Shown: positions 12,701 through 24,229 of the stretch, one piece after another | How the letters are laid out: every line of letters starts with the position of its first letter | Position numbering within the stretch: the first letter of the stretch is position 1 | Assembly: GCA_022749755.1 (NCBI GenBank) | Contig: CM040445.1 | Coordinates: forward strand, 7,647,182-7,711,181 | From: Azadirachta indica | Taxonomy: Eukaryota; Streptophyta; Magnoliopsida; Sapindales; Meliaceae | Direction of reading: 5' to 3' | DNA: 64,000 nt | Program-made: the position numbers and the translations under genes | Notes under the pieces: model-generated | The model's input: the letters and a program-made list of their open reading frames with translations, nothing else | Told to the model about the DNA's origin: nothing | The model's database searches: none

Positions 12701-15700
12701 GAATTCCAAAGACCATTGTTTCCAATCAAAGCTGCTACCTTGGTATCCAAGTGAAGAGATGGGGGTGAAATACGTTTGAAAGTGATTAGCCTAGGAATCC
12801 AATTATTTTAGTAAATAAAAATGTTTTCCCCATTTCCAACTCGCCACCTACACCTAGCTACGATGACTTGTTTTTCCTAAAAAAAACTACGCCACATATA
12901 TGATGGGTTACCACCTAACCTAGACTCCATCAAATTGCTGTTGGAATAATATTTAGGTTTCAAAACCTTAGATACTAAGAAATTTGGCTGAGCGATGAGC
13001 TTTTGACATTGTTTTGCTAAAAAGGCTTGATTGAAAGTAGACAGATCTTTGAATCGCATTCCTCCGATGACTTTAAGCTAACACATATTGTGCCAAGAAA
13101 GCTAGTGCATTCCCCTGCCAGATTTTGATGAAGAACCACACCAGTAATTAGAAAAAAGTTTTTGAATATCATTACAGATACCTAAAAGGAGCTTAAAAAC
13201 ACTAATTGCATATGTAGGGATAGATTGCGCTACAAGTTTGAGCAAAACCTCTTTCCCTCCACAAGAGAACATCTTGGCTTTTCAGCTTTGCAATTTGTTG
13301 CATATCCGCTCTTTGATTGTGGGAAAGAAATTTTGCTTTTCTCATCCCAGCATTGAAGGTAATCCTAGGTAGGTGTTATGGCAAGAAACCATCTTCAAAT
13401 TGAACATTTTTATGATGTCTTGAGCTATCCCCAGTCTTGTGTTTGAGTTGACAATTACAGAGGATTTCTTATAATTGAAAAGTTGACCAGAAGCATCAGA
13501 GTATCTGTCAAGGATTTTCTTCAATTGGTAACATTCCTCCAAAATTACTCTACTGAAAATCAAGCTGTCATCTGGAAAGAAAAGGTGAGATATTGATGGC
13601 CGAAAAGAGCCAAATTGTATTCCATGGATTAAGTTTAATTGCTCAGCTTTTAAGAGGGCAGTTGATAAGACTTCAGCACATAGAATGAAAAGATAAAGTG
13701 AGAGAGGACAACCTTGCCTTAAATCTCTTTGAGGTACAATGTTTCCTTTTGCGTCTCCATTGATTAGTATTGAAAAGGATGGTGAAGTTATGCATCGCAT
13801 GATTAAATTCACCCACATTTCTAAGAATCCAAGTTTGAGCATGACACTTTCTAAGAAAGTCTATTCAACTCTATCAAATGGCTTACTGACATCCATTTTC
13901 ATCGCAGTTAGTCCTCTATCTCATGATCTTCTGGTTCTGAGCTTGTGGGGACATTCAAATCCAATAATGATGTTGTCTGGAATCAATCTTTGAGGAACAC
14001 AAGCTCTCTGATTTGGCGAGATGACCCTGTCTAGAATATATTTATGTTCGCCATAGCATTAGAGATAATCTTGTACATGATGTTGTAGAGACTTGTAGGC
14101 CTGTAGTCAACCACTTTCCTTGAATGTTTGACTTTAGGCACCAGCACTAAGTGTGTTTTGTTTAGATTGGAAAAATCTTTGTTACTATTAAGAACTTGTA
14201 AGCACACATTGCAAACAGCTTCTTCAAGGATATCCCGGTGCTTCTGAAAGAATGAGGCAGAAAGTCCATCAGGGCTTAGAGCTTTAAAAGGGCTTATTTG
14301 GAAAAGGGCTGACTTTATTTCTTCTCTTGTGAAGTTTGCATTAAGAAAATCATTCATAGTGTCATCGACTTTTCTGTTCACACAAGAGATACAGTTGTTA
14401 ACACTTACACTTATGGGATTAGCAGACTTAAAGAGATTGGAAAAATCGGAGCATATGACATCCTCAACTACTCTAGGCTTCTCCACCCAAAAGTTATTTT
14501 GATCTATAATCCCCTCAATGGTATTCCTTTTCTTCCTTGTTAAAGCTTTAGCATGAAAAATTTTGTATTCCTATCACCATTTTTAAGCCAATTGACTCTA
14601 ACTCTCTACATCTAGTAAATCTCTTCATCCCAAACAAGAATGTCTAGATCCTTCTCCAACTCTATCAGCTCACTATGTTTATAGAATTTCAGGAGACCTT
14701 GTAGAGAGAGGATAATTTAGACCTTAAGATCTCAATTTGCTTTTTTCTATTGCCCAATTTGGATGAGCTCTATTGGATCAACTTCTCTTGAGATTCTGCT
14801 ACTATACTTTGAAAGAGAAGTATTGGCTCCCTGGCTTCTTGATTAGAAAACTTTTCCCAAACTTGCTTCACAATCTCCTTACAGTCTTCATGAGAATTCC
14901 ATAACTCCTTATAATGGAACTTAGGGGCCTTTCTTTCCTTATTAGTTTTACTAAAATTCCTTTTCTTGAACATTTCTATACATATTAGGAGGTGGTTTGA
15001 TCCTCAAGCTTCAAGGTGGGTGGCTACCGCATCAACAAAATTATCTCTCCAAGACTGAGAGCAAAAGAATCTATCAAGTCTCTCCAACACTAGAGTGCCA
15101 CAGGAATGGCGGTTAGACTGGGTATATGGTCATCCATTCCATTTAATATTAAGAGACCAGCATCATTTAGGCATCCCTGAAGCCTTGAATAACCTCGAGG
15201 CTTTTGGGAGGACCTCCATACTTTTCGTCAACTCTCAGGATTTCATTAAAAGTCGCCTTCACATATCCAAGGTAAGGAATACAGTGTTGATAATTGCCGA
15301 AGTAATTCCTATAAGTGCCTTCTTTGTGCTCTGTCTAGATTCTCGTAAAAGCTTGTGAATCTCCAAGCATTGCTACCTTCTGATTTGACAAGAGAGTCAA
15401 TGTATTACTCTCCATACGATAAAATGTTGACTTCTATATAAGATGACCAGAGCAAAGCTAGCCCTCCTTTAAAGCCATTGCAATTAACGGAGAAACAGCT
15501 TGTATAACCGAGACAAGGACGTAATTCTTACATTTTCTTCGACTTTAATTTAATCTCGCACAAAAAAACAATATTGGGGCAATTATTCTATAGAACATAT
15601 TTTATAGCCCAGAATGTTCGGGTGTTCCTCAATCCCTGAACTTTCCAACATAAGAGCTTTTTGATTCTCGGCAGGTTTAAAGACCAGCCACCACTGTTGA

Positions 15701-15850
15701 GTTATCACATATGATTTGAATTGGAATAGTAAAGAGATTGGCAGACAGAGGGTCCGATTCTATACCTGAGTGCATGTCATTGGCGTCGTTGAAATGGCTA
15801 TTAAGAGAAGACTTATGTTTCTTTGACTGGGATTCTTCAATTTCCATTTG
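9759..15850 (-). pseudogene. LINE ORF2 relic: endonuclease, reverse transcriptase, zinc-binding, RNase H
   Basis: Minus-strand fragments in different frames, from the 5' side: an endonuclease motif FNEIL...EKYGG near 15180-15260; reverse transcriptase segments at 14486-14031 (ending about SPDGLSASFFQKH...YRPTSLYN) and 13842-13342 (DLRQGCPLSLYLF, then FFPDDSLIF); a zinc-binding segment at 12750-12448 with SRWKQIWILNIPPKTKIFL; and RNase H at 11962-11752. The two catalytic aspartates of the RT are kept, but the preceding residue is Pro where Ala is usual. RNase H is split by the element at 9935-11729 and resumes at about 9925, with NYAAHNLAKLALSY, to a stop at 9759. Frameshifts and stops throughout make it non-functional. 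Confidence 0.9.
9935..11729. mobile_element. Non-autonomous Mutator-like element nested in the LINE
   Basis: The left end starts gggagaattcccg and the right end is its exact inverse. Similarity of the inverted ends extends about 100-130 bp (shared features: CCCCCT..TGTTTT, TAATATCTC, ACGTTATCTCCGTT). The target duplication is tgctagagg, 9 bp perfect, at 9926-9934 and 11731-11739 (10 bp if one mismatch is allowed). Long inverted ends plus a 9-bp duplication are the marks of Mutator-like elements. No transposase is visible. The interior holds a locally GC-rich block at about 10380-10620 followed by T-rich, intron-like DNA, which could be captured host sequence. Confidence 0.85.
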
Positions 15851-15899
15851 AGTATAACTTCTCTTTGGGTTTTTAATGGCTACTAATTAAGCTTCTGTA

Positions 15900-17095
15900 T
15901 AGTTAGGAGAATTGCTGACTCGAACTTTCAAGCCTTTTTTTGTTAGGCTTTACTTTCTGCAGAGCATTTTTAACGGGCCTTAGTAGGGTTTGTAAAAGGA
16001 CTTGACTTTGCTCTTGATTTCGGGCTTTGACATGGTCTATAATATGTGCCTCAATTAGAGATATTTCAATCTCTTGAGATAGATTTTGCTCATACACATT
16101 AAATGCAATCTTCGCAGGTGAGGCATTATCGTTTATTACAGGATCTCTGTATGATGGCACCTCATGATTGCAATTCTTTAATGTTGCCGCCTCTTTCTCT
16201 TTCTTTATCTGCTGATTGTTCACCGGGTCTATGTTGGAACAATCTAGAGATGTTGGTGGTTGTTCTGGTCTACTGTTGCATGGCTACCCATTGTTTATGC
16301 TTCCCTCTTCACCTCTTTGTTTTTTGTGTTTACCTCTTTCATTTCTTGTGGTGGCTCGCATCCATGGCCTATAATTGAATTTTCTAGCGCTTAACTCCAA
16401 TGCTGCAACATTTAACAACTCTGGACATTTTATAAGAGTATGACCAATATGTTCACAATTAAAGCAGAATTCTGGAAGTCTTTCATATAATAGAGGAACA
16501 AGTATAGGTTGGTCTTGATATGAGAATCGCACTTTTAGCACTCTTTTAAGGGGCCTGGTTATGTCCACTTTAACTCGCACTCTAAGATATTTTCCCAAGT
16601 AGTCTCCTATTGCACGTAGGTCTATGTCTTCAACTTCGCCTATCAAATTTCCTAGATATAATGCTACTTCTTTGTTCATACTAATGATGGGGATGTTATA
16701 AACTTGGATCCAGAATTAAGTGTCAGCGAATTTTAAGTCAGTTATATCACTAATTCCATATGGTTCTCCAAGGACGAGCAATGCCTTGCAAAACTCCATG
16801 GACCATTATTGTTTACTCTTTTACGCTCAGTGCTAGAAGAGAAGTTGAAAATGAATTAGTTCCTACCAAGACTTTCCACCTTCACTTCGTTAACAATTTT
16901 CCACATCTTCTAGGTCATGTACCTGAAACCTTCCCGATTAATGAGTTTGTTGGATAAAACTTTACCAATCAAGCAGTATGCCACCTTTATTTCACCAGTA
17001 TTTTTAGTGTAAGCTTCCAGTGTAACTACTGATCCATCTAAATCATCATTTAGAGTGAGCGATAGACAAAGTGTGATGACATCTGTAGGGTCCAT
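15900..17095 (-). pseudogene. LINE ORF1 relic (DUF4283-like with CCHC zinc knuckle)
   Basis: Minus-strand pieces at 17095-16910, 16679-16284 and 16223-15903 together resemble the gag-like ORF1 of plant LINEs: an N-terminal RNA-binding DUF4283-like part, the stretch VKVDITRPLKRVLKVRF, and a knuckle CFNCEHIGHTLIKC (C-x2-C-x4-H-x4-C) near 16430-16475. The pieces lie in different frames and are separated by stops, so the ORF is dead. The product would have bound LINE RNA. Confidence 0.85.
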
Positions 17096-17404
17096 GTTGA
17101 ATAACAGGAAAGGATAAAAGGGTAGAGGCAGAAAAGGACAATCTTGTAGTTAAGAGTGAAGATGGGAGAAAGGTTAAAGAGGTAGGTATTGGTTAGTTAA
17201 TGGTCTAGATCATGAGAGTTGAAGGTGTGAGAGAAAAAGAAATTTGTTCGATTGGAAAGTAAGAGGAAACATGAGAAGCTGGAGTGAAAGGCTGCAGGCC
17301 TAATAGGCTATTGAGAACTACTTCTCCATGCAGACTCTAGAGAGCTACATGAGAAGAAGAAATTCCACTCAAATAATTTAATTTACAAGTACATTATTAA
17401 TTGC

Positions 17405-17421
17405 AAATAATTTGTTTATGG
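17405..17421. repeat. Right target-site duplication of the LINE
   Basis: aaataatttgtttatgg, matching 9671-9687 except for one transition. Confidence 0.88.
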
Positions 17422-17763
17422 TTGAATCCTCACTTCATCTATTTAGAGGTAATTTAAAAATTTTGTAAAATTGGAAAGAAAAATCTAATTCTATTGTGTT
17501 AAATAGATAATGAATTGTAAATAGAATAAATAGTGTGTATATCAAATTTTAACTAAAAATATTGTGAGTTTCAAATAGTTTTTGTGCTTTAGTAAATTTT
17601 ATTATATAAATATAAATGAGCAAAATGTATATAGTGGTAAACCAACATTAATTTAATTGTTATTATCAAATTTCTTCTCTAAGATTTGAGATTATATCAG
17701 TTAGATGTAAAGTTTAAAAAATATTAAAAATTTTTCCTTAACGATTAGTCAACTAACCTCATA
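17422..17763. other. AT-rich intergenic spacer
   Basis: No open frame, RNA gene or repeat structure recognised between the LINE and the hAT-like element. Confidence 0.6.
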
Positions 17764-18139
17764 TAGTGATGGCAACAGGGCGATGACCCAATCCTCACCC
17801 CTGGCCCTAGTTTAACTTTGGATTCCCATCCCTGCCCTTTCTTTGATTTGTGTAAATCGGGGACGGATTCAAGATATCTTTAGTTTGAACTAAGGAAAAC
17901 ACAGGTCCTTGACGCCTTATTGACCCTGGTTAACTTTTTAAAAGAAAAATTTACAATTTTAAAACTTAAACACTAAACCTATGAAAAAAATATAACTTTT
18001 TATCATTGCACTACTCATGTTCATTAATTAAAACATATATATATAATTATTTAACTAAAAATATATATTTAATTTATATCTTTTAAAAAATATTATAGCT
18101 ATTAGATTATTATTGCTATTATTATTATTATGAATTATG

Positions 18140-18490
18140 TAGCGTGATTCAAATTTAATAATGATAACTATTATTATTATCAATAATTTTATGAATGTGA
18201 GAAAATTCATATTAAATAATTATAATTTATAACTATTATTATTATTAAATTTATAATGTAAGACAATTCAAATTTAATAATTATAACTATTATTATTATT
18301 AATAATTTTATAAAGTGAGACACTTCAAATTCAATAATTATCACTACTATTATTATTATTATTATTATTAATGTATCAATAATTTTATCTTTAACAATTA
18401 TTTAAAGATGATTTTAAATTATTATATTGATGTAAAATAATTTTATAATCTAAAATAATTCAAATTTAATAATTATAACTATTATTATCA
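18140..18490. repeat. Degenerate tandem repeat with ATT/TTA runs
   Basis: About five imperfect copies of a 60-75-bp unit containing attcaaatttaataattata, actattattatt and aataattttataa. A related unit occurs at about 59050-59145 in the second hAT-like element. Confidence 0.7.
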
Positions 18491-18590
18491 TTAATAGTAA
18501 TTTAACAATAACTTTATTTATACAAATTGACTATTATTGTATGATTATCCGAACACATTTATACAAATTGACTTAATTAATTATATTTGT

Positions 18591-18612
18591 TATATATATA
18601 TATATATATATA
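18591..18612. repeat. (TA)11 microsatellite
   Basis: Uninterrupted TA dinucleotides inside the AT-rich core of the hAT-like element. Confidence 0.95.
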
Positions 18613-19800
18613 AAGCATTCAAAATAAAGAGTATATTGATAAGATTTTAAGTATCATAAAAACATATTTAAAATATTAAATTCATTGACTTGATGTATAA
18701 TACTTAAAGTATTTAACAAAAAATAGCTAATATAATTATCAAAATTTAACTTGTTGTTAAAAATATATCATTTAACTATTAAATTTTATTAATTTTATTA
18801 ACTTTTAGTTATTTTACCAAATTTCTTATTGTTAAAATGATTTACAAATAATTTTAAAATTGATTAAATTGAAAATTTGATAAATATTTATCATTCATTA
18901 AGGACGTAATTGATTAAATTAAAAAATTATAAAAGTTTTTGAAGAACTTGTTTTACTAAAATGAAAACTATACAACTTTTTTAATTATTTATTAAATAAA
19001 ATAGATACTTATATAATTATTCAAGCAAATTATGAATTTGAATGTGAAAAATTGAGGACGGGCGAGAAAAAGGCTCATCCCCGTCTTTGGCTTGTTTTTA
19101 TATTAGGAACGAATTTTTATCCTTGTATTTGACCCAGTCCTCAAATTTTTAAAAAAATTCGCTTTGATCCCGGTCATGAATAGGGTGGGCCCCTAGATCC
19201 ATAAAGAAAATTACCAACCCTAACGTCGCATGACACATTTACTAAAATATCTTCAATCTTTAAGTTTCATGTTATTGAATTAATCGTAAAAGTCATTTTA
19301 GTTATAAAGGTTTAATTTAATACTCTTATAAGTCTTAATAATTTTAAAAATACTCTTAAAATCTCAATTTATTATAAAATGATAATCACACCCTATATAA
19401 TAGTAATTATTTAAAAAAATAATTAACAATATTTTTTAAAAATTTATTAATTATTTTTCTTAAATAATTATTTTATTAATATATTATTAAAATAATATTA
19501 TTATTTTACGTAAAATATATTATATTTTGTCATATTAGAGCTTTATTTGCTATTTTTTAAATAATTATTATTATATAGAGGTATAATTGTTATTTTATAA
19601 TAAATTGAGATTTATAAGATTATGTTTGAAACTAACAAGATTTATAAGAGTGTTAGACTAAACCTTGGAAACTAAAAAGTTTTTTACAATCAATTAACAT
19701 GAAACTTAAAAATTGAGGGTATTACAATAAATGTGTTATTTAAGGTTAATTGATTAATGTTAAATTACAACATAAATTAATTAAGCAACAACAAAGAAAA

Positions 19801-19947
19801 CTAAAATTCAACAAAAGCATCACCGATGTTATTCTCCTCGTCACCTTTTCCTCTACCTCCTCGGTTGCTTTTGCCACTAGATACTGATCGAGGTTGAATG
19901 GAAAAGACATTTGGAAAGGAATCACTATCAATATTTAAACCTTCCTC
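19801..19947 (-). other. Unassigned exon-like open stretch (48 codons plus stop)
   Basis: On the minus strand an acceptor-like ATGACAG precedes an open frame beginning EEGLNIDSDSF, with a basic RGG-like patch (SNRGGRGKGDEEN), ending DAFVEF and a stop at 19801-19803. The composition is far more coding-like than its AT-rich surroundings. I do not recognise the family and found no convincing upstream exon, so it may be a relic of a gene or a captured fragment. Confidence 0.3.
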
Positions 19948-20244
19948 CTGTCATACTGTGATAAAAGCAGCAATTAAGAAAGTAACCACTAAAAATGGAA
20001 ACGTTTTGCATCCTATGCCGAGATAGAAATAATTGCTTCAAAAAAAGAGACAATATGCCTAAACCGTAGTCAGTTATATTGCACATGATAATCGAGCAGA
20101 CACAATAGTTAACACTATTAGAATATAATATTTGCAAAAATAACGCAACCTCTTGAAGTATGCGTGTCTCTATCTATTCAGATAATTATTAGGTATTAAA
20201 TGCTATTGACAAAAAGCTATCAAGACAAAAGAAAATCCCGAGAT

Positions 20245-20358
20245 TTAAGTGCCGTGGCAAACAAAAGTATAGTTTCCATGCTTGTCAACTTTTTCAGGCT
20301 TGAAAACTAGAGGGCTCCTATTGTATGAGGGATCATTCATATCCCATGTGATAGCCAT
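20245..20358 (-). other. Unassigned small ORF (37 aa), possible exon relic
   Basis: ATG at 20358 opens a 37-codon frame (MAITWDMNDPSYNRSPLVF, then KPEKVDKHGNYTFVCHGT) with balanced codon use, unlike the surrounding DNA. It could be the 5' exon of the same lost gene as the stretch at 19801-19947, but no donor joins them cleanly. No function is assigned. Confidence 0.3.
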
Positions 20359-20574
20359 AGTGAAGATGTGGTAAAGAGAAAGCTAAGTGTTAATATGCAA
20401 ACTACTTGATTACATGTTGATAATCCAAATATATCAATCAATGACCACCACAGCAATAGCCAATGAGAAAATGACATATGAAATAACAAATGATGAAAGC
20501 TCTACTCCTAACGGCAATTAAAGTAAACATGTGGGAATGGAAGACTAAGTGGCACTTGAATTCCATTATAACGT

Positions 20575-20815
20575 ACCGTAGTAAATTTTATTTTTTCGTC
20601 GCCTATATAAACCCCAAGTTTGCCTAAGCTTGGATTCTTTTAGTAACTAACTCTCTCTCTCTCTCTCTCTTTCTCTCTTGTCTTTATACCTATACATACA
20701 TAATAATTATTGTTGTTACCACTGTTGATCTTTTGAGATTAGTTCTCTAATATATTTTGTTCTAACTTAAGTATCGGAGAGGGTTTGTTGGTGACACCAC
20801 CAGTACTCATTAAAA
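20575..20815 (+). mobile_element. LTR-like promoter/R/U5 fragment
   Basis: The stretch has a TATA box (cctatataaacc, about 20602-20613), a CT-rich leader, and near its end a motif aacttaagtatcggag followed by accacc. That order, and a tail close to ACTTAAGCATCGGAG, is common in the U5 region of plant LTR retrotransposons. No partner LTR, primer-binding site or coding region was found, so this would be a fragment or solo LTR. A TATA-driven host promoter with a CT-rich leader is the alternative. Confidence 0.42.
20651..20670. repeat. (CT)10 microsatellite
   Basis: Perfect CT repeat continuing as a pyrimidine-rich run to about 20690. Confidence 0.95.
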
Positions 20816-21690
20816 TGTTTTTATTTTATAGGTATTTGCTATTAGAATGAAAGAATGATTTATCACAGTAGGAGGGAGAGCCACCTTAGTAGAAGAGTAG
20901 GTCATCTCAATAATTAACAAATTTTAAATGTTGACTGAAATCTTTCTTCATGTGGAGCCTATATGGCAGTGGAGGAGAATTTTGGTATCAATATATATCA
21001 TTAAATGATTATTGCCTTAAGATTAAGAATGGGCTAAAAGCTAATAAACAGGACCAAGTTATCGAATTTGAACCACAGAGCTCCTTTAATGCACAAAACA
21101 TGAAATACTTTTCATTATTTATAGTCTTTCAAAATATCAAAAAGATAAACTATATTACTTAAAGTTCTTTAATTCTAGGAAAATTTTTAAAAATAGCCTT
21201 AAATTCTTTAGAATTTACATAAATATCTTCATGTAAAAAAATCTTAACAATGTAACATAAAATATATTTTTCAGATAAAAATGATCTCAATAGCCCACTT
21301 AAGATTTTTTTTGCAAAACCCCAATTTTTTCACTTTACTTTTTTCTACCAAACAAAACCTTTATCTCTCAAAACCTTCACCCCTTTTTCAATGGCGGTGG
21401 TGTCTACGACAAAGACAGTAATGACGAGATGAATTGTGCAAAAAAGAGTTGATTCTAGTTAACAACAAACAAAAGATATTTCTAATTAGTAAATTTTCTG
21501 TGGTTTTATTTGTATTTTTTTAACTTAAAATGAATGGAGTTTTTTTAGTATGATTTTTGTTGGCTATTAACAATATGAATGTATTTGGTTGGTATGTGAA
21601 GAAATTTTTACTGAAAAATGAAGATTTGGTGGGACATTGAGTTGATTTTTGGTCAAAAATGAAGAAACTCAGCTTCTAGATTCAGTTGAT
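20816..21690. other. Unassigned AT-rich DNA before the CACTA block
   Basis: No recognisable gene. The short open frame at 20950-21162 shows no family resemblance. Confidence 0.5.
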
Positions 21691-21734
21691 TTTTATTCTA
21701 TAGTTACTTTAGCTACAGAATTGTTCCTGTTAAT

Positions 21735-22000
21735 AAGTTATAAAAAAACAACAATTAGTAATTTAAATTATTAAATGAGTGAATTATCATTAAATAACTT
21801 ACATTTTTGTCAGTACTTTTGTATCTTCAACTATATCTCTTATGTAACCATCACATAATACTCGCATTCAATGCCACCTTGTTGCATTGATAACTGCATA
21901 AACAATATTGTCTAATTATTTTGAGGTCTTGATATTGCTTACATAATATAACACACATATCCATGCATAAACTATAATGTACCTTTGTTGTTCTACAACT
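21735..22000. repeat. Inverted repeat, left copy (partner about 28190-28490)
   Basis: Reading the reverse strand here matches 28190-28490, including tacattatagtttatgcat and ggatatatgtgt(t/a)atattatg. The right copy lies 6 kb away in opposite orientation. Confidence 0.8.
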
Positions 22001-23825
22001 AATATTTTGTTCTCTAAGAGAGAAAGACCTATTAATTAACATCTTTTGCCTATGCCCATGTGAATTTTTAATTGCTTGAAGATTATGTGAGTATTCTACA
22101 CAAAACTCCATAACTTCCTCAATGATCTAACACTGTGCAATGTAATTAACCTTTAGGGCGATTATGATTATGAACATAACCCTTTAAAATCTTCATGTAT
22201 CTCTTAAAAAGGTAAATCCACCTTAAGTATACTGGTCCCCATAACTTAACTTGTTCAACAAGATACATGACTAAATATAACATAATATCAAATATAGTTA
22301 GTGAAAAGTATTTTTCAAACAACTCTAAGATATTAGTAACATCATTCTGTAATTTTTCTAACTTAAAAAGATCAATCACCATGGCACACAATGAATTGAA
22401 AAAGAAACATAATTTGATAATTGCAAATCTCACATGTTTTGGTAAAATCGACCGAATTGTTAGTGGTAATAATTGTTGTATCAAGATAAAATAATCATGT
22501 GATTTCAAGTCTTGAATCTTTAAATTTTCCATAGACACAAGACTTGAAAAATTAGAGCAATAGTCTTTTGGAACCTTTAAACTACTCAATGTTTCATAAA
22601 ACTTTTCCTTTCATTTTTACTTAAAGGATAACTTGCTGAAGGTAGCAAAATACGCTTATTGACATCTTGTGGTGCCAATTCAGTCTTTATCTCCATATTA
22701 ACCAGATCTAATCTTGTTTTTAACCCATCATTGGTCTTGTTTGGAATGTTTAACAAAGTCTCATAGATGCTCTCACAAACATTTTTTTTAATATGCATGA
22801 CATCAAATTAATGGCGATTATATAGATGCTTCTAATAGGCCAACTAAAAAAATATCGATCTTTTTTTAAAATATTTGCCCATATTCCCACAACTCATTTT
22901 TCTCTTCTAAGTATGCTTTTTCTTTACATGAGTATAGTCAATCATTCATCCTCACCAAAACTTCTTCTTCACTTAAAGATTTAGAAGTAGATTTATAGTC
23001 TTACTTACCATTAAAGGCTTTCTTTTGTCTTCGAAATGGATAATCGGGCGAAAGAAAACAATGATAACCCATATAAACGATTTTTTTTGGAGTGCTTTAA
23101 ATGATATGAATATGTGCCTTCTCCTCATATTAGTTATAAATATATTGTCATAAGTAACACGAGACAAGTTTTTATATGCAAGGAAATTACTGATTGTCCA
23201 CATGAGAATAACTCGCATAGTAAATAATTCATTCTTACATGCATCATACGCCTCAACTCCAACATCCCATAATGTTTTAAGGTCATTTATTAATGAGGCA
23301 AGATATACATCAATATAATTTCCAAGTTGGTGAGTAACCGATATCAATAAAGATAAAAGCATAAACTTCCTCTTCATACAAAACTATGGTAGAAGATTAT
23401 AAGTTATAAGTAGAACTAATGAACAACTGTATTTACTATTTAGTGTACTATGAGGATTAATCCCATCAACTGGCTATGTTTCATGTACCAATTGCAATGA
23501 TGAAAAGTCAGTAGGATGGTGAAGCATACCATCTTTTTCCTCTCATTTGTATGCCAAGTCAAAAGCTTTACAGTATGTGGAGATTGGAACATAAGCCTAA
23601 ACCTTGGAATGATAAGAAAATACCATAACATCTATGCTACCAATTTATTTGATTTCCTCCTTATAGTTGTATTAGCCTTTTTCCATCTTGACTCTCTAAA
23701 TATAGGACATTCAGATAAAAGTTCATACTTCTTTCTATATAAAATACAATCATTACGACAAGCATGGATTTTTTTCATAATTTAAACTCAATGCACTCAT
23801 TTGCTTCTTTGCCTCATATATAGAA
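21851..23825 (-). pseudogene. CACTA (En/Spm) transposase relic: tnp2 and DUF4218 parts
   Basis: Minus-strand fragments read in transposase order from right to left: near 23800 EAKKQMSAL; 23631-23440 MLWYFLIIPRFRLMFQSPHT; 23377-22973 DVYLASLINDLKTLWDVGVE; 22798-22586 MHIKKNVCESIYETLLNIPN; 22589-22146 LKSHDYFILIQQLLP, then GPVYLRWIYLFKRYMK; and 22111-21851 EFCVEYSHNLQAI. These correspond to the tnp2-type DDE transposase followed by DUF4218 of plant CACTA elements. Stops, frameshifts and gaps separate them, so no functional protein can be made. The 5' end of the relic abuts the left terminus of another CACTA element at 23829, on the opposite strand. Confidence 0.9.
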
Positions 23826-24229
23826 TATTACTATAAAAATGATATTTTTTGATAGATTTAGTCTTGACAAAAATGACATATTTTATAATAGTTTGATATA
23901 ATTTTATCAATGAATAATGTGCTAAAATAAAATTGAATTTCTTAACAAAAGAACACAAAATATATGTGATATATAACTTTGATAGAATCAATGAAAATTA
24001 ATACTTTTATTTACTACAACGATAGTAATTGAATACAATAACTATAATAACAATTTCAATAACTTAATTAGAATTTACTGTAGCTATAATATTTTAGTTA
24101 CAAATTGTTCTGTAGTTACTGTAGCTATAGAATTGTTCCTGTGGTATTGTAGCTACAATGATGATGTTGCTAATATTTTTGGGTTGTTTGAAAAATTCTT
24201 TCCCCCAACTATGTTTGACATTATGTTAC

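Larger units (their letters stand above)
9688..17404 (-). mobile_element. Degenerate L1-like LINE retrotransposon, about 5.9 kb without the nested insert
   Basis: The element reads on the minus strand: 5' end at 17404, 3' end at the T-run 9689-9702 (its poly-A tail). It is bracketed by the 17-bp duplication. In order it carries a gag-like ORF1 with a CCHC knuckle, an endonuclease, a reverse transcriptase, a zinc-binding segment and RNase H, the layout of plant L1/RTE-type elements that have gained RNase H. All frames are broken by stops and shifts, so it is not autonomous. A 1.8-kb DNA transposon sits inside it at 9935-11729, which makes the LINE insertion the older event. The region 17096-17404 is its 5' untranslated part. 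Confidence 0.92.
17764..19222. mobile_element. Old hAT-like non-autonomous element, copy A
   Basis: Inverted tips tagtgatggcaa (left) and tagggttggtaa (inverse of the right end) resemble the TAGGGNTGGCAA tips of plant hAT elements. Both ends are islands of higher GC, with matching motifs of the type gaccca...cctca / ggacggg in opposite orientation, around an AT-rich core. Flanking 8-mers acctcata and acgtcgca agree at only five positions, so any target duplication has decayed. No transposase seen. Copy B at 58648-60840 shares internal sequence. Confidence 0.5.

Noticed and set aside
18000..19020. Extreme AT-rich DNA as an origin, scaffold attachment or centromeric region
   Set aside because: It is the core of a hAT-like element bounded by inverted tips; similar composition occurs throughout the intergenic DNA.
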